A stretch of DNA of 63,888 nucleotides, taken from Natronohydrobacter sp. (GTDB taxonomy: Bacteria > Pseudomonadota > Alphaproteobacteria > Rhodobacterales > Rhodobacteraceae). The stretch covers positions 1 through 63,888 of the forward strand of contig JAFIEM010000008.1 of the NCBI GenBank assembly GCA_020832555.1, given 5' to 3'. The position numbers and the translations under genes are program-made. Below are positions 1-8,538 of this stretch, piece by piece. The notes under the pieces were generated by a model. That model did not search any database. It was not told the origin of the DNA and saw only the letters and a list, made by a program, of their open reading frames with translations. Position 1 is the stretch's first letter. Every line of letters begins with the position of its first letter.

Positions 1-706
1 CTGCGATCCGGTCGCGCGGGCGATCAAGCGGCACGTCCAGCACCTCGCCAATCGTCGCCGCCGGGCCGTTGGTCATCATCACGATCCGGTCAGCCAGCAG
101 CACGGCCTCATCCACGTCATGGGTGATCATGATCATCGTATTGCCAAGCCGCGCATGGATATCCATCACCGCATCCTGCAAATGTGCCCGCGTCAGCGCA
201 TCGAGCGCGCCGAAGGGTTCATCAAGCAACAGCACTTTCGGCTCCATCGCCAGGGCCCGCGCGATGCCGACCCGCTGCCGCATCCCGCCAGAGATTTCAC
301 CGGGGCGTTTGTCGGCCGCATGGCGCATTTGCACAAGATCGAGATTGTGCAAGATCCACTCATGCCGCTCAGCTTTGTTTTTCACTCCACGAAATACTTT
401 TTCAACGGCGAGCTTTACATTGTCATAGACGGTCAGCCAGGGCAGCAGGCTGTGGTTCTGGAAAACCACCGCCCGATCCGGCCCCGGTGCCTTGACCTCG
501 AACCCGTCCAGCTTGATGCCGCCCTTGGTCACATCGGTCAGACCAGCGATCAGATTCAAGAGCGTGGATTTACCGCAACCGGAATGGCCGATGATGCTGA
601 CAAACTCGCCTTTTTCGATGTCCAGCCGGATGTCGCGCAGCACGTCAGCCCGTTTGGACCCGGTGACGAAGGTTTTATCGACATGGGAGATATTGAGATA
701 AGCCAT
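1..706 (-). CDS. Nitrate/nitrite ABC transporter ATP-binding subunit (NrtC/NrtD type), cut by window edge
   Basis: ATPase that powers nitrate/nitrite import with the NrtB permease encoded just upstream. About 235 residues are visible and the 3' end is lost at the window edge. The protein starts MAYLNISHVDKTFV, shows Walker A GHSGCGKST near residue 40, the ABC signature ISGGMRQR and Walker B LLLDEPFGALD, followed by the switch His in ITHDVDEA. The start at 706 lies 4 bp after the nrtB stop and is preceded by GGAGG. The region that would distinguish NrtC (extra C-terminal NrtA-like domain) from NrtD (ATPase only) is not in the window, so no symbol is given. Confidence 0.93.
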   Translation of the reverse strand, partial: MAYLNISHVDKTFVTGSKRADVLRDIRLDIEKGEFVSIIGHSGCGKSTLLNLIAGLTDVTKGGIKLDGFEVKAPGPDRAVVFQNHSLLPWLTVYDNVKLAVEKVFRGVKNKAERHEWILHNLDLVQMRHAADKRPGEISGGMRQRVGIARALAMEPKVLLLDEPFGALDALTRAHLQDAVMDIHARLGNTMIMITHDVDEAVLLADRIVMMTNGPAATIGEVLDVPLDRPRDRIA

Positions 707-709
707 GGA

Positions 710-1597
710 TCATGCCTCCGATGTGCCACGGGTGACAACGCGCCCGATGAAGCTGACGAGTTTATCGAGGATGAGACCGACCAGCCCGATATAGACCAGC
801 GCCACGATGATGTCGGTCAGGCGCGAGGAGTTCCACGCATCCCAGATGAAGAAGCCGATACCCACACCGCCGGTCAGCATTTCGGCGGCGACGATGGCCA
901 GCCAGGACAGCCCGACCCCGATGCGCAGCCCCGAGAAGATATAGGGCGCGGCGGCGGGCACCATGATCTTGAAGAAGAACTCGATCTGGTTGAGCCGCAG
1001 CACCTGCGCCACGTTGCGATAGTCCTGCGGGATATTACGCACACCGGCGGCAGTGTTGATGATGACGGGCCAGATCGCTGTGATGAAGATCACGAAAATG
1101 GCCGAAGGGCGGCTGTCCATGAAAGCGGCAAGGCTGATCGGCAGCCATGCCAGCGGCGGGACCGTGCGCAGCACCTGAAAGATGGGGTCCAGACCGCGCA
1201 TCATCCAGACCGACTGGCCGATGATGGCGCCCACTACAATCCCGATCAGGGCGGCGAAGCCGAAGCCATAGGCCACGCGCTCCAGCGAGGTCAGAACCCG
1301 CCAGCCGAGGCCGATGTCCTGGCTGCCATAGACATAGAACGGCTCAAGGATCAGATCGGACGATTCCATCCAGACGACGGAAGGCGTGGGAAGATTGGAC
1401 CCCGGAGCCGAAAAGGCGATCTGCCAGAGGGCGAGGATCACAAGTAACACCACGAGCGGCGGCAAGGTATTGACCGCAAGCGATTGCGCCCAACCCGGAA
1501 GCGCGAATCCCTTGCGGGGCCGCTCTGGCAGGCTGGAAATGGTCGCGCTGGCCTTCGGGGCTGGCGCTTTGGGCTTGATCTGTGCAACTGCTGACAT
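710..1597 (-). CDS. nrtB: Nitrate ABC transporter permease NrtB
   Basis: Inner-membrane permease of the nitrate/nitrite importer, 295 residues. A short hydrophilic N-terminus is followed by several hydrophobic helices and the cytoplasmic coupling (EAA-type) loop around AAAPYIFSGLRIGVG, typical of the NrtB/SsuC/TauC permease family. I chose the ATG at 1597 because GGAGG lies about 8 nt upstream; an in-frame extension further upstream would run into nrtA. It is 13 nt downstream of nrtA and 3 nt upstream of the ATPase gene, so the three genes form one operon. Confidence 0.93.
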   Translation of the reverse strand: MSAVAQIKPKAPAPKASATISSLPERPRKGFALPGWAQSLAVNTLPPLVVLLVILALWQIAFSAPGSNLPTPSVVWMESSDLILEPFYVYGSQDIGLGWRVLTSLERVAYGFGFAALIGIVVGAIIGQSVWMMRGLDPIFQVLRTVPPLAWLPISLAAFMDSRPSAIFVIFITAIWPVIINTAAGVRNIPQDYRNVAQVLRLNQIEFFFKIMVPAAAPYIFSGLRIGVGLSWLAIVAAEMLTGGVGIGFFIWDAWNSSRLTDIIVALVYIGLVGLILDKLVSFIGRVVTRGTSEA

Positions 1598-1610
1598 AAT
1601 TCTTGCCTCC

Positions 1611-2915
1611 TTAAACCATGGCCTTGATCGACAGGCTGTCGAGATAGGCAGAGGGGTTTTCGGGATCGAAGCTCTTGCCGTCGAAGAAGGTTTCAACACC
1701 GCGACTGTCGCCAAGGCTGGCGGTATCGACGCCGAGTTCGCGCGCGGCGTCCAACCAGAGATCAGAGCGGTTGGTGTTTGCGACGACTGAAGCAATATCG
1801 AGATCGGCGGGCTGGTAGCCCCAGCGGATATTTTCGGTCAGGAACCATTTGTCGAGGCTCTTCCACGGGTAGGATGTTGCCCCGTTCGCGCCCCAGAATT
1901 TCATCTGCAAGCCGGTTGCGGTTTCCATCCGGCCATTGCCGTAATTCACATCACCTTTCAGGCGACCCAGAATATCGGCGGGCGGCACATTGAACCATTG
2001 GCGGCGGCCCACGATCTGCGCGAGTTCCTCCTTGTTGGCCATGTCTTCGCACCAGATCTGCGCCTCCATCACGGCCATCAGAATGGCCTTGGTGGCGATG
2101 GGGTTCGCGTCCACCCAGTCGGCGCGCATGCCAAGCACCTTTTCGGGGTGGTTGTTCCACAATTCGCCAGTTGTCAGCGCCGTGAAACCGATATCCTGAT
2201 TGACCAGTTGCTCATTCCATGGCTCGCCCACGCAGAAGCAATCCATGTTGCCCACGCGCATATTGGCCACCATCTGCGGGGGCGGGACGACAATCACGTT
2301 GACATCTGTGTTCGGATCAATCCCGCCAGCCGCCAGCCAGTAGCGAATCCACAGATCATGCGTGCCGCCGGGAAAGGTCATGGCGGCTGTGACCTCTTCA
2401 CCGCGTGCGCGTTTGGCGGCGAAGGCATCGGCGAGAGCACTGCTGTCCAGACCCGCACCGGTTTCGGCATAGTCCTTGGCGACCGAGATGCCCTGTCCGT
2501 CCTCGTTCAGGCTGAGCAGGTTGTACATGGGCGTGGGCTGGTTGTTCTGCATCACAGTGCCAAGGCTGTACTGGAACACCTTTGGCCGCAGGATATGACC
2601 ACCATCAATCCCGCCGCGTGCCGAACCAAGGGCCATGTTGTCGCGCGTCGCCCCCCAGCTTGCCTGTTTCTCGATCTTCATCTGATCGAGGCCGTATTTC
2701 TTGTAGAAACCCTTGACCTCGGCCACGATCAGCGGCGAGGCGTCGGTGAGCGCGATGTATCCCAGCGTTGCGCCGCGGACTTCCGGGGCAGCACTTGTGG
2801 CCCATGCGCCGCCGGGGATCAGGGCCTGGGCCGCAGCGAGGGTCGCCGCCGCGCCGGTCGTTGCACGCAGAAAGGAGCGGCGGGAAAGCGTCGAGGATTT
2901 GGGGGAATTCAGCAT
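1611..2915 (-). CDS. nrtA: Nitrate-binding protein NrtA, Tat-exported
   Basis: Periplasmic solute-binding protein for nitrate/nitrite, 434 residues. The N-terminus carries a twin-arginine signal (SRRSFLR, residues about 12-18) followed by an Ala-rich hydrophobic stretch ending in GGAWA, so it is probably exported folded by Tat. The mature part has the NrtA/CmpA hallmarks, including the FCVGEPWNEQL segment of the ligand-binding cleft. It is the first gene of the nrtABC operon and is preceded by the NasT-responsive leader (2962-3093). The ATG at 2915 is preceded by GGAG; longer in-frame starts would place the Tat motif about 50 residues into the protein and cross the leader. Confidence 0.94.
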   Translation of the reverse strand: MLNSPKSSTLSRRSFLRATTGAAATLAAAQALIPGGAWATSAAPEVRGATLGYIALTDASPLIVAEVKGFYKKYGLDQMKIEKQASWGATRDNMALGSARGGIDGGHILRPKVFQYSLGTVMQNNQPTPMYNLLSLNEDGQGISVAKDYAETGAGLDSSALADAFAAKRARGEEVTAAMTFPGGTHDLWIRYWLAAGGIDPNTDVNVIVVPPPQMVANMRVGNMDCFCVGEPWNEQLVNQDIGFTALTTGELWNNHPEKVLGMRADWVDANPIATKAILMAVMEAQIWCEDMANKEELAQIVGRRQWFNVPPADILGRLKGDVNYGNGRMETATGLQMKFWGANGATSYPWKSLDKWFLTENIRWGYQPADLDIASVVANTNRSDLWLDAARELGVDTASLGDSRGVETFFDGKSFDPENPSAYLDSLSIKAMV

Positions 2916-2961
2916 TTCGGGTGGTCTCCGACATGGGCAGGCCGTGGCCTGCAACGGGGTC

Positions 2962-2995
2962 AAAAGATGTGACAGCGCCTGAAAGCGGTTCTGTC
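2962..2995 (-). terminator. Intrinsic terminator/attenuator in the nrtA leader
   Basis: On the minus strand the sequence GACAG-AAC-CGC-TTTCAG-GCG-CTGTC forms a stem with a three-base bulge, followed after ACATC by TTTT. It sits about 50 nt upstream of the nrtA start, where a conditional terminator controlled by NasT antitermination is expected. The U tract is short, so it may be a weak attenuator. Confidence 0.6.
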
Positions 2996-3011
2996 GTGAC
3001 GATGTGGGAAA

Positions 3012-3093
3012 TCGCGTCAGTGCGAAGTCAGATGGCAAAGCGCGTCTTGCGCAGCTTTCCGTCCTTCGTATCATCCGACCCCTTTGCCGGATG
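3012..3093 (-). promoter_or_regulatory. ANTAR-type RNA motif (two hexaloop hairpins) in the nrtA leader
   Basis: The transcript of this intergenic stretch contains a first hairpin at 3093-3072, CATCCGGC-AAAGGG-GTCGGATG: 8 bp with one G-U pair and a six-base loop with A at position 1 and G at position 4. A second smaller hairpin at 3025-3012, TCGC-ACTGAC-GCGA, again has a hexaloop with A1 and G4. Paired hexaloops with A1/G4 are the known recognition pattern of ANTAR antiterminators, and nasT is encoded just upstream. The spacing of about 46 nt between the two hairpins is longer than usual, so assignment of the second hairpin is less sure than the first. Confidence 0.65.
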
Positions 3094-3184
3094 CCTTAGA
3101 AATGCGCAGGATTCAGCTTAAGGTCAAAGGTTCTTTGCAGGCGCAGCATTTTTTCCGGGCCGAATGCGCAATCTGCCCGGAATT

Positions 3185-4354
3185 TCAGCGCTCAGCTGCG
3201 CTAGGGTCGAAAATCTGACCATCAAAGAAACGATCCGAGGGCAGAATCATCGTGCCGCGTTCGGATGCGACAGCCGTGGGATGCGCAAGCGCACCTTCCA
3301 GCTTTTCAGAGGCACCGGGCAGGTCAGCCCCCACTCCGCGCAGGTTCTGTCGATAGAGATCCGTGCGGCAGATCGCTTTGGCGGCACGGACACTTGCGCC
3401 CGCTTCCAGCCCGTGTCGTTCTGCCAGTTGCGTTGCGAACCAGGCCGTTTGCGACCGCCAGGGAAAACTGGCCGCGCCTTCGTGAAAGCGGATCATGCCC
3501 GAAACCTTGCGCAATTCGCCGCGCGGGGTGACGATCATTTCGCCGCGCAATGCCCTGTCCAGAAGTTCGGACGGGGCATTGACATATTCGGGCCGGGCGA
3601 GAAGTTCTGAAGCGGTCTGCCTGTTGCCCGGTTCGGCCAGCCATTTTCCCGCACGCCAGACCGCCCGCATGAGCGCGCCTGTGGCGGCGGGGTTTTCCTC
3701 GATCCAGTCATGGCGGGCGGCCAGCACTTTTTCCGGGGCCGCTGCCCAGATCGCGCGACTGGGCAGCAAGAGCGCCCCGGCGCCGGTTTCGACGGCGACA
3801 GAGCCCCAGGGCTCGCCCACGCAGAAGGCATCTATTTCACCTGCGCCGAGCGCATCGGCCATGCGCGGGGGCGGGATAGTGCAGAGTTCATACCCGATCC
3901 CGGTTCCGCGCAACCAGTAATCAACCAGCATCGCCTGCGTCGAGAAGGGAAAGGGCACCCCGATCCGCAGACATGACGGCGCGATCTGCGCCAGATCCCC
4001 GGCAGCGATCCGGGCATCTTCGAATCCGAACCCGTGACCTATCGCGCGCAGGGCATCCGCCAGAGTTGCCGAGACCGCGACCACGACACCGTTCATCGAC
4101 AGGTTTTGCAGAATATCGACCCGCGCAACCGCTCCGCCAAGCCCCAGCGCCATCGCGACCGGCAGGGGGGCGAGGATATGCGCGGCCTCGATCTGGCCCC
4201 AGAGGAGCATGTCACGCAGGCTGGACCAGGAGGGGGCCGGGATGAGGTCAAGCGCCAGACCTTCGCTGCGGGCGAATCCAAGTTCATGCGCAATGGCCAG
4301 CGGCGCCATGTCCAGAAGCGGCACGAAACCCAGTCGCAGGGGCATGATATTCAT
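3185..4354 (-). CDS. nasS: NasS-type nitrate sensor protein
   Basis: NrtA/CmpA-like protein of 389 residues without a signal peptide, starting MNIMPLRLGFVPLLDMAPL. Absence of an export signal together with the conserved FCVGEPWG cleft motif is the pattern of NasS, the cytoplasmic nitrate/nitrite sensor that sequesters NasT until ligand binds. The start codon overlaps the nasT stop by 4 bp (ATGA), so the two proteins are translationally coupled and probably made in fixed ratio, as expected for a sensor-antiterminator complex. Confidence 0.9.
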   Translation of the reverse strand: MNIMPLRLGFVPLLDMAPLAIAHELGFARSEGLALDLIPAPSWSSLRDMLLWGQIEAAHILAPLPVAMALGLGGAVARVDILQNLSMNGVVVAVSATLADALRAIGHGFGFEDARIAAGDLAQIAPSCLRIGVPFPFSTQAMLVDYWLRGTGIGYELCTIPPPRMADALGAGEIDAFCVGEPWGSVAVETGAGALLLPSRAIWAAAPEKVLAARHDWIEENPAATGALMRAVWRAGKWLAEPGNRQTASELLARPEYVNAPSELLDRALRGEMIVTPRGELRKVSGMIRFHEGAASFPWRSQTAWFATQLAERHGLEAGASVRAAKAICRTDLYRQNLRGVGADLPGASEKLEGALAHPTAVASERGTMILPSDRFFDGQIFDPSAAER

Positions 4355-4926
4355 GACAAGAGCCCCGCCGCTGTGACAATCGCGCCCGCCACATCGGCGA
4401 CCTTGCGACCCTGATCCATCGCCGCCTTGCGCATCAGCGCATAGGCTTCGTCCTCGCTGATCCCGCGCGCTTTCATCAAGATGCCCTTGGCGCGGTCGAT
4501 CAGCTTGCGTTCCTCCAGCGCGCGGCGGGTGGTTTCCAGTTCCAGCCGCATGCGCTGGAACATCTGGAAACGCGCGATTGCCGCATCCATCACGGCGGCC
4601 ACGCGCTCGGGCTGCAGGCCGTCAATGACATAGGCGGAAACACCTGCCTCGATGGCCTGCCGCGTCAGGTCGCCATCGGTGCGGTCCACGAAGAAAGCCA
4701 CAGGCCGGTCCATCGGGCCTGCGGCAAGCGCCATTTCTTCAAGCGTGTCGCGCGACGGATTGGCCATGTCGATCAGCACGATATCGGGTGCAATCTCGCG
4801 CACACGGCGCGCCAGCCCTGCCCCTTCGCTGATGATCGTGACACGATGGCCAAGCGGTTGCAGACTGTCGATCACAAGCCGCGCGCGGGTTTCATCAGGT
4901 TCGACAATGACAATATGGAGTTTCAT
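4351..4926 (-). CDS. nasT: NasT response regulator with ANTAR RNA-binding domain
   Basis: 191-residue antitermination protein. Residues about 1-120 form a receiver-like domain (MKLHIVIVEPDETRARL, with Asp in VLIDMAN). After a coiled-coil linker, the last 60 residues are an ANTAR domain (LIDRAKGILMKARG, then SEDEAYALMRKAAM). In characterised systems it is released from NasS by nitrate and binds dual hexaloop RNA to prevent termination upstream of nas/nrt genes; a matching leader is at 2962-3093. The start at 4926 gives the normal N-terminus; an upstream in-frame ATG would add 11 residues unlike the family. Confidence 0.93.
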   Translation of the reverse strand: MKLHIVIVEPDETRARLVIDSLQPLGHRVTIISEGAGLARRVREIAPDIVLIDMANPSRDTLEEMALAAGPMDRPVAFFVDRTDGDLTRQAIEAGVSAYVIDGLQPERVAAVMDAAIARFQMFQRMRLELETTRRALEERKLIDRAKGILMKARGISEDEAYALMRKAAMDQGRKVADVAGAIVTAAGLLS

Positions 4927-5055
4927 CTGCTGTCGCCTTTCTGCGCCCACGAGGGCCACGTTCCGGGCGGGTGCACAAGACCAAGCCCGCGTGTTCAGCG
5001 TGCCTCATGCGGTGAATGCTCAAATTTCGGGCAGTTTTGATGGCTGTCCGGCGGT

Positions 5056-6516
5056 TCAGCCTTCTGCGGACGAGACCTCTGCCGGGATGCCCTCATCTGA
5101 CGGCGGCGGAGCCAGAGGCAAGACCAGCGCGAAACAGCATCCGGTGTCACTGTGCCGGACATAGGCCGTTCCGCCATGCGTGGCCGCCACAGAACGCACG
5201 ATGGCCAGCCCCAGACCGCAGCCTGATTTCTGGAACTTCTGACCGCCTTGTTGCGGCAGTCTCACGAAACGCTCGAAAACCTGTTCGGCGGCCTCCTTCG
5301 GGATGCCGGGGCCATCATCTTCGACCAGCAATGTGACCGTTTGCCCGTCGCTTTCAAGCGTCAGGCGGATCTCGCTATCACTGACAGCACCATAGCGCAG
5401 GGAATTGTCGATCAGATTCTCGATGGCTTCGCGCAGCAGGATGGCGTTCCCGGCCACCCGAAACGGCTGTTTCGGTGCGTTCAGGTGAATTTCGACACCT
5501 TCGGACAGCGCCTTGGGGGCGAACCTGCGCGCAATCTCTGCAACAAGTGTAGTGAAATCCACGATGTCGTCATTCTCGCTGCTGATGTGATCGGCGACCT
5601 CCAGGCTCAGCAATTGCTGGCTGAGGCGGGACAGGTCACTTGCGGATTCATACAGATCCCGCAACCGCGCCTGACGCTGATCTTCGGTCCGCGCCGATAG
5701 CGCAGTTTCGGCTTGCGTCTGGATCGCGGCCACCGGATTGCGGATCTGATGCGCGGCATTGGCGATGAAGGCATTGCGGCGCTGCATCTCGGCCTGCAGG
5801 CGCGCAAAGAGCGAATTCATCGTTGTCACCAATGGCCGGACTTCGTTGGGCACCGCGCGCCGTATCGGGCCCAGTTCTGACGGGCTGCGCAGGGCGACGG
5901 CCTCTTTCAGGTCGATCAGCGGGCGCAGGCCCTGCGTGATCCCGAACCAGACCGCAACCGAGGCGGTGACAAGGACCACCGCAAGGATGGCCAGCGCCTG
6001 CTGCAATATGACGAGACTGAGCGCGCGGCGTTGGGTGATGGTTTGCCAGACCAGAACGGTTGTCCAGCCGTCGAAGAACGGATCGGCAATGAATTCGCGC
6101 AGCACGACGGCGCGGACGGGTTTGCCGGTATAGGTGAAGTCGAAGAAATACGGCTCGCCCCCGCGCAGGTCATCGGGGATAATGTCATCGGGGGTGTCGG
6201 TATAGCCCGCCAGAATGCGCCCGTCAGCGGCAGAGACATTGTAGAAGATCGGGTCGCCCATGACGCCCACCAGCGAATTCAGCAAGGCGTCTGAGACAAC
6301 ATCGCCCTGGGTGATGATCACCTCGCGCGCGACAGCATGCGCCACGACTTTCAGCGTATCATCATAGAGCGTGCGCGACATATCCTGTGCCTGCCAGTAG
6401 CGTATTCCGCCAGCCAGCAGCGCCACCACCACCAATGGCAGCATGATGAGAATATACAGCCGAAGCCGGAGCGACCCAGCAAACCGCTTGCGGGGGGTCA
6501 GCCTGCCGCGTCTCAT
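5056..6516 (-). CDS. tctE: TctE-family sensor histidine kinase
   Basis: 486-residue membrane kinase with two transmembrane segments (about 20-37 and 167-190) bracketing a periplasmic sensor of the TctE type. A HAMP-like linker is followed by the phosphoacceptor His256 (ANAAHQIRNP), an N-box (NLIDNSLRYG) and an ATP lid (EDDGPGIP, then GLGLAIVRS). It is paired with the OmpR-type regulator just upstream; the regulator stop codon and this start overlap closely, with GAGGA about 8 nt before the ATG at 6516. The genomic position next to tctC and tctA suggests it senses a tri- or dicarboxylate. Confidence 0.9.
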   Translation of the reverse strand: MRRGRLTPRKRFAGSLRLRLYILIMLPLVVVALLAGGIRYWQAQDMSRTLYDDTLKVVAHAVAREVIITQGDVVSDALLNSLVGVMGDPIFYNVSAADGRILAGYTDTPDDIIPDDLRGGEPYFFDFTYTGKPVRAVVLREFIADPFFDGWTTVLVWQTITQRRALSLVILQQALAILAVVLVTASVAVWFGITQGLRPLIDLKEAVALRSPSELGPIRRAVPNEVRPLVTTMNSLFARLQAEMQRRNAFIANAAHQIRNPVAAIQTQAETALSARTEDQRQARLRDLYESASDLSRLSQQLLSLEVADHISSENDDIVDFTTLVAEIARRFAPKALSEGVEIHLNAPKQPFRVAGNAILLREAIENLIDNSLRYGAVSDSEIRLTLESDGQTVTLLVEDDGPGIPKEAAEQVFERFVRLPQQGGQKFQKSGCGLGLAIVRSVAATHGGTAYVRHSDTGCCFALVLPLAPPPSDEGIPAEVSSAEG

Positions 6517-6517
6517 C

Positions 6518-7195
6518 TCATGCATCCTCGATCTGCACGAGATACCCAAGTCCGCGCAGGGTGCGGATGGTCAGCCCGTGCCCGTCGAGTTTGCGCCGCA
6601 ACCGAGAGACCAGCAATTCGACCGCATTCGCGTCGATATCGGCACCGACCCCGTAGATCCGTTCCCCGAGCTGTTCCTTGGACAGCACGCGACCGGGATT
6701 GTCGGCGAAAGCTTCGAACAGGGACAGTTCACGACGTGACAGGCCGATCACCCCATCCCGGCCGGACAGACTGCGCGCAGCACGGTCGAAACTGACCGCA
6801 CCGATGGTTTCCACATCCGGTCGTGCCTCTGACGGGCGGCGCGCAAGCGCGCGCAGGCGTGCATGGAGTTCGGCAATCTCGAAGGGTTTCACCAGATAGT
6901 CATCCGCCCCTGCATCCAGCCCCGCGACCCGGTCCTGCACCTGACCCTGCGCCGTCAGCATCAGCACAGGATAGGTGTCGCCGCGCGCGCGCAATCTGCG
7001 CAGGATTTCCAACCCGCCAAGCTTGGGCAGGTTCACGTCAAGGATGGCAAGATCGGCCCCGGTCTGCGCCAGAAAACGGTCTGCATCCTGCCCGTCATCA
7101 AGCCAATCCACAGCATGACCTGCTTCCTGTAGCGCCTGAATCAGTGCACGCGCCAGTATCGTATTGTCTTCGATCAGTACAATTCGCACCGGCAT
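6518..7195 (-). CDS. tctD: TctD-family response regulator
   Basis: 225-residue OmpR/PhoB-type transcription factor. The receiver domain has the acidic pocket (LIEDN), phosphoacceptor Asp53 (ILDVNLP), Thr in MLTAQG and Lys in LVKPF. The C-terminal winged helix contains LSRRELSLFEAF and ends RTLRGLGYLV. GGGGA lies directly before the ATG at 7195. It is divergent from tctC with 129 nt between the coding starts, so it probably activates the transporter operon in response to TctE. Confidence 0.92.
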   Translation of the reverse strand: MPVRIVLIEDNTILARALIQALQEAGHAVDWLDDGQDADRFLAQTGADLAILDVNLPKLGGLEILRRLRARGDTYPVLMLTAQGQVQDRVAGLDAGADDYLVKPFEIAELHARLRALARRPSEARPDVETIGAVSFDRAARSLSGRDGVIGLSRRELSLFEAFADNPGRVLSKEQLGERIYGVGADIDANAVELLVSRLRRKLDGHGLTIRTLRGLGYLVQIEDA

Positions 7196-7324
7196 TCCCC
7201 GACAGAGCCTGACTGGTTTTCGCTCCTGACAGCTTTTTGACAGGTTCCGCTGCTATACGCACCCTGCATGGCAGGGTTTGGAGGCTCTGCGTTCACTGTG
7301 CGCAATATGACTTGGGAGGTCAAT

Positions 7325-8428
7325 ATGACAGTCAAATCACTCACCCGGCGCGGGGCGCTGGGACTTTTCGCAGCGGCATCGGCTACCCTCACCTTGGGCG
7401 CTCCGGCACAGGCTCAGGTGGATTTCTCGGGGCGGACAATCGAATGGATCATTCCTTTCGGCACGGGCGGCGGCTCTGATACCTGGGCACGCTTCAACGC
7501 ACCCTTCCTGTCGCGCCATCTGCCCGGCAATCCCACAGTTGTCGTGGTCAATGAACCCGGTGGCGGGTCAACCCGCGGCACCAATCTGTTCGCGCAGCGC
7601 GCGCGGCCCGATGGTCTGACGATCCTTGGCACATCCGGTTCCACCCAGTTCCCCTATCTGCTGGGTGATCCGCGCGTACGTTATGAGTATCAGGACTGGT
7701 CGGTGGTCATGGTCGGCCCGACGGGCGGCGTGGCCTATGTCTCGCCCTCGACCGGTGTGAACAGCATCGAGGATGTCGCCAATCTGCAAGGGCAACGGCT
7801 GGTCTATGCGAGCCAGGGCGCGACCTCGCTTGATCTGGTGCCGATGCTTGCCTTCAAGCTTCTGGGCTTCGATGTGAACTATGTGTTCGGCTTTGGCGGG
7901 CGCGGTGACGGGCGACTGGCATTCGAGCGCGGCGAAGTGAATATCGACTATCAGACCTCTTCGGCCTTCATCAACAACGTGACGCCGCTGGTCGAGGAAG
8001 GCAAAGCCGTTCCGCTGATGTCATGGGGTGTGCTGGATGCCGATGGCACTCCTCAGCGAGACCCGACATTCCCGGATCTGCCGATTCTGGAGGAAGTCTA
8101 CGAGATGGTGCATGGCGAAGCGCCATCCGGCCCGATGTATGATGCCTACAAGGCCTTCAACACCGCCGGTTTTGCAGCGCAGAAGATGGTTGTCCTGCCT
8201 GCCGGCGCATCGGAGGAACTGGTCGAGACCTATCGTCAGGCCTGGCGCGATGTTTTCAATGACCCCGAATACCTGGAGACATTCGAGGCCGCGCTTGGCA
8301 GCTATGAGCAGGTGACGGATGCTGCGGCTGATGCTCTGTTCCAGGCAGGCACCACGATCGACCCGGAAGTGCGTGCGATGGTGGTCGATATGCTGGCCAC
8401 CGAGTATAACGTGCGTCTCGGCGAGTAA
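7325..8428 (+). CDS. tctC: Tripartite tricarboxylate transporter substrate-binding protein TctC
   Basis: Periplasmic binding protein of the TTT family (Bug/TctC fold), 367 residues. The signal sequence MTVKSLTRRGALGLFAAA ends near APAQAQ; the two arginines resemble a weak Tat motif. The mature protein begins with FSGRTIEWIIPFGTGGGSDTW-type residues that form the carboxylate-binding strand in this family. GGGAGG lies 6 nt upstream of the ATG at 7325. A strong hairpin follows the stop codon before tctA, which would let this subunit be made in excess over the membrane subunits. Confidence 0.92.
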   Translation: MTVKSLTRRGALGLFAAASATLTLGAPAQAQVDFSGRTIEWIIPFGTGGGSDTWARFNAPFLSRHLPGNPTVVVVNEPGGGSTRGTNLFAQRARPDGLTILGTSGSTQFPYLLGDPRVRYEYQDWSVVMVGPTGGVAYVSPSTGVNSIEDVANLQGQRLVYASQGATSLDLVPMLAFKLLGFDVNYVFGFGGRGDGRLAFERGEVNIDYQTSSAFINNVTPLVEEGKAVPLMSWGVLDADGTPQRDPTFPDLPILEEVYEMVHGEAPSGPMYDAYKAFNTAGFAAQKMVVLPAGASEELVETYRQAWRDVFNDPEYLETFEAALGSYEQVTDAAADALFQAGTTIDPEVRAMVVDMLATEYNVRLGE

Positions 8429-8435
8429 TCGCCCC

Positions 8436-8472
8436 TACCCCCCGGAACTGTTCTGTTCCGGGGGGTATTTTC
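8436..8472 (+). terminator. Strong hairpin with U tract between tctC and tctA
   Basis: Perfect 13-bp stem: TACCCCCCGGAAC at 8436-8448, loop TGTTCT, GTTCCGGGGGGTA at 8455-8467, followed by TTTTC. It lies 8 nt after the tctC stop and 66 nt before tctA. As tctA has no obvious separate regulator, it is more likely a partial terminator or 3'-end stabiliser than a complete operon end. Confidence 0.8.
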
Positions 8473-8538
8473 TGTATTCCCGCGACCGCGCAGGGCCATT
8501 GCCTGCGCCCGTCCATTTGTTGACGACAGGGGCCAGCC

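Noticed and set aside
119-1447. Plus-strand 442-codon open frame
   Set aside because: Antisense to the nitrate transporter ATPase and nrtB, with Asp/His-rich low-complexity sequence.
3145-3180. CCGGGC/GCCCGG dyad after nasS as a terminator
   Set aside because: On the nasS strand it is followed by A residues instead of T, so it does not look like an intrinsic terminator in that direction.
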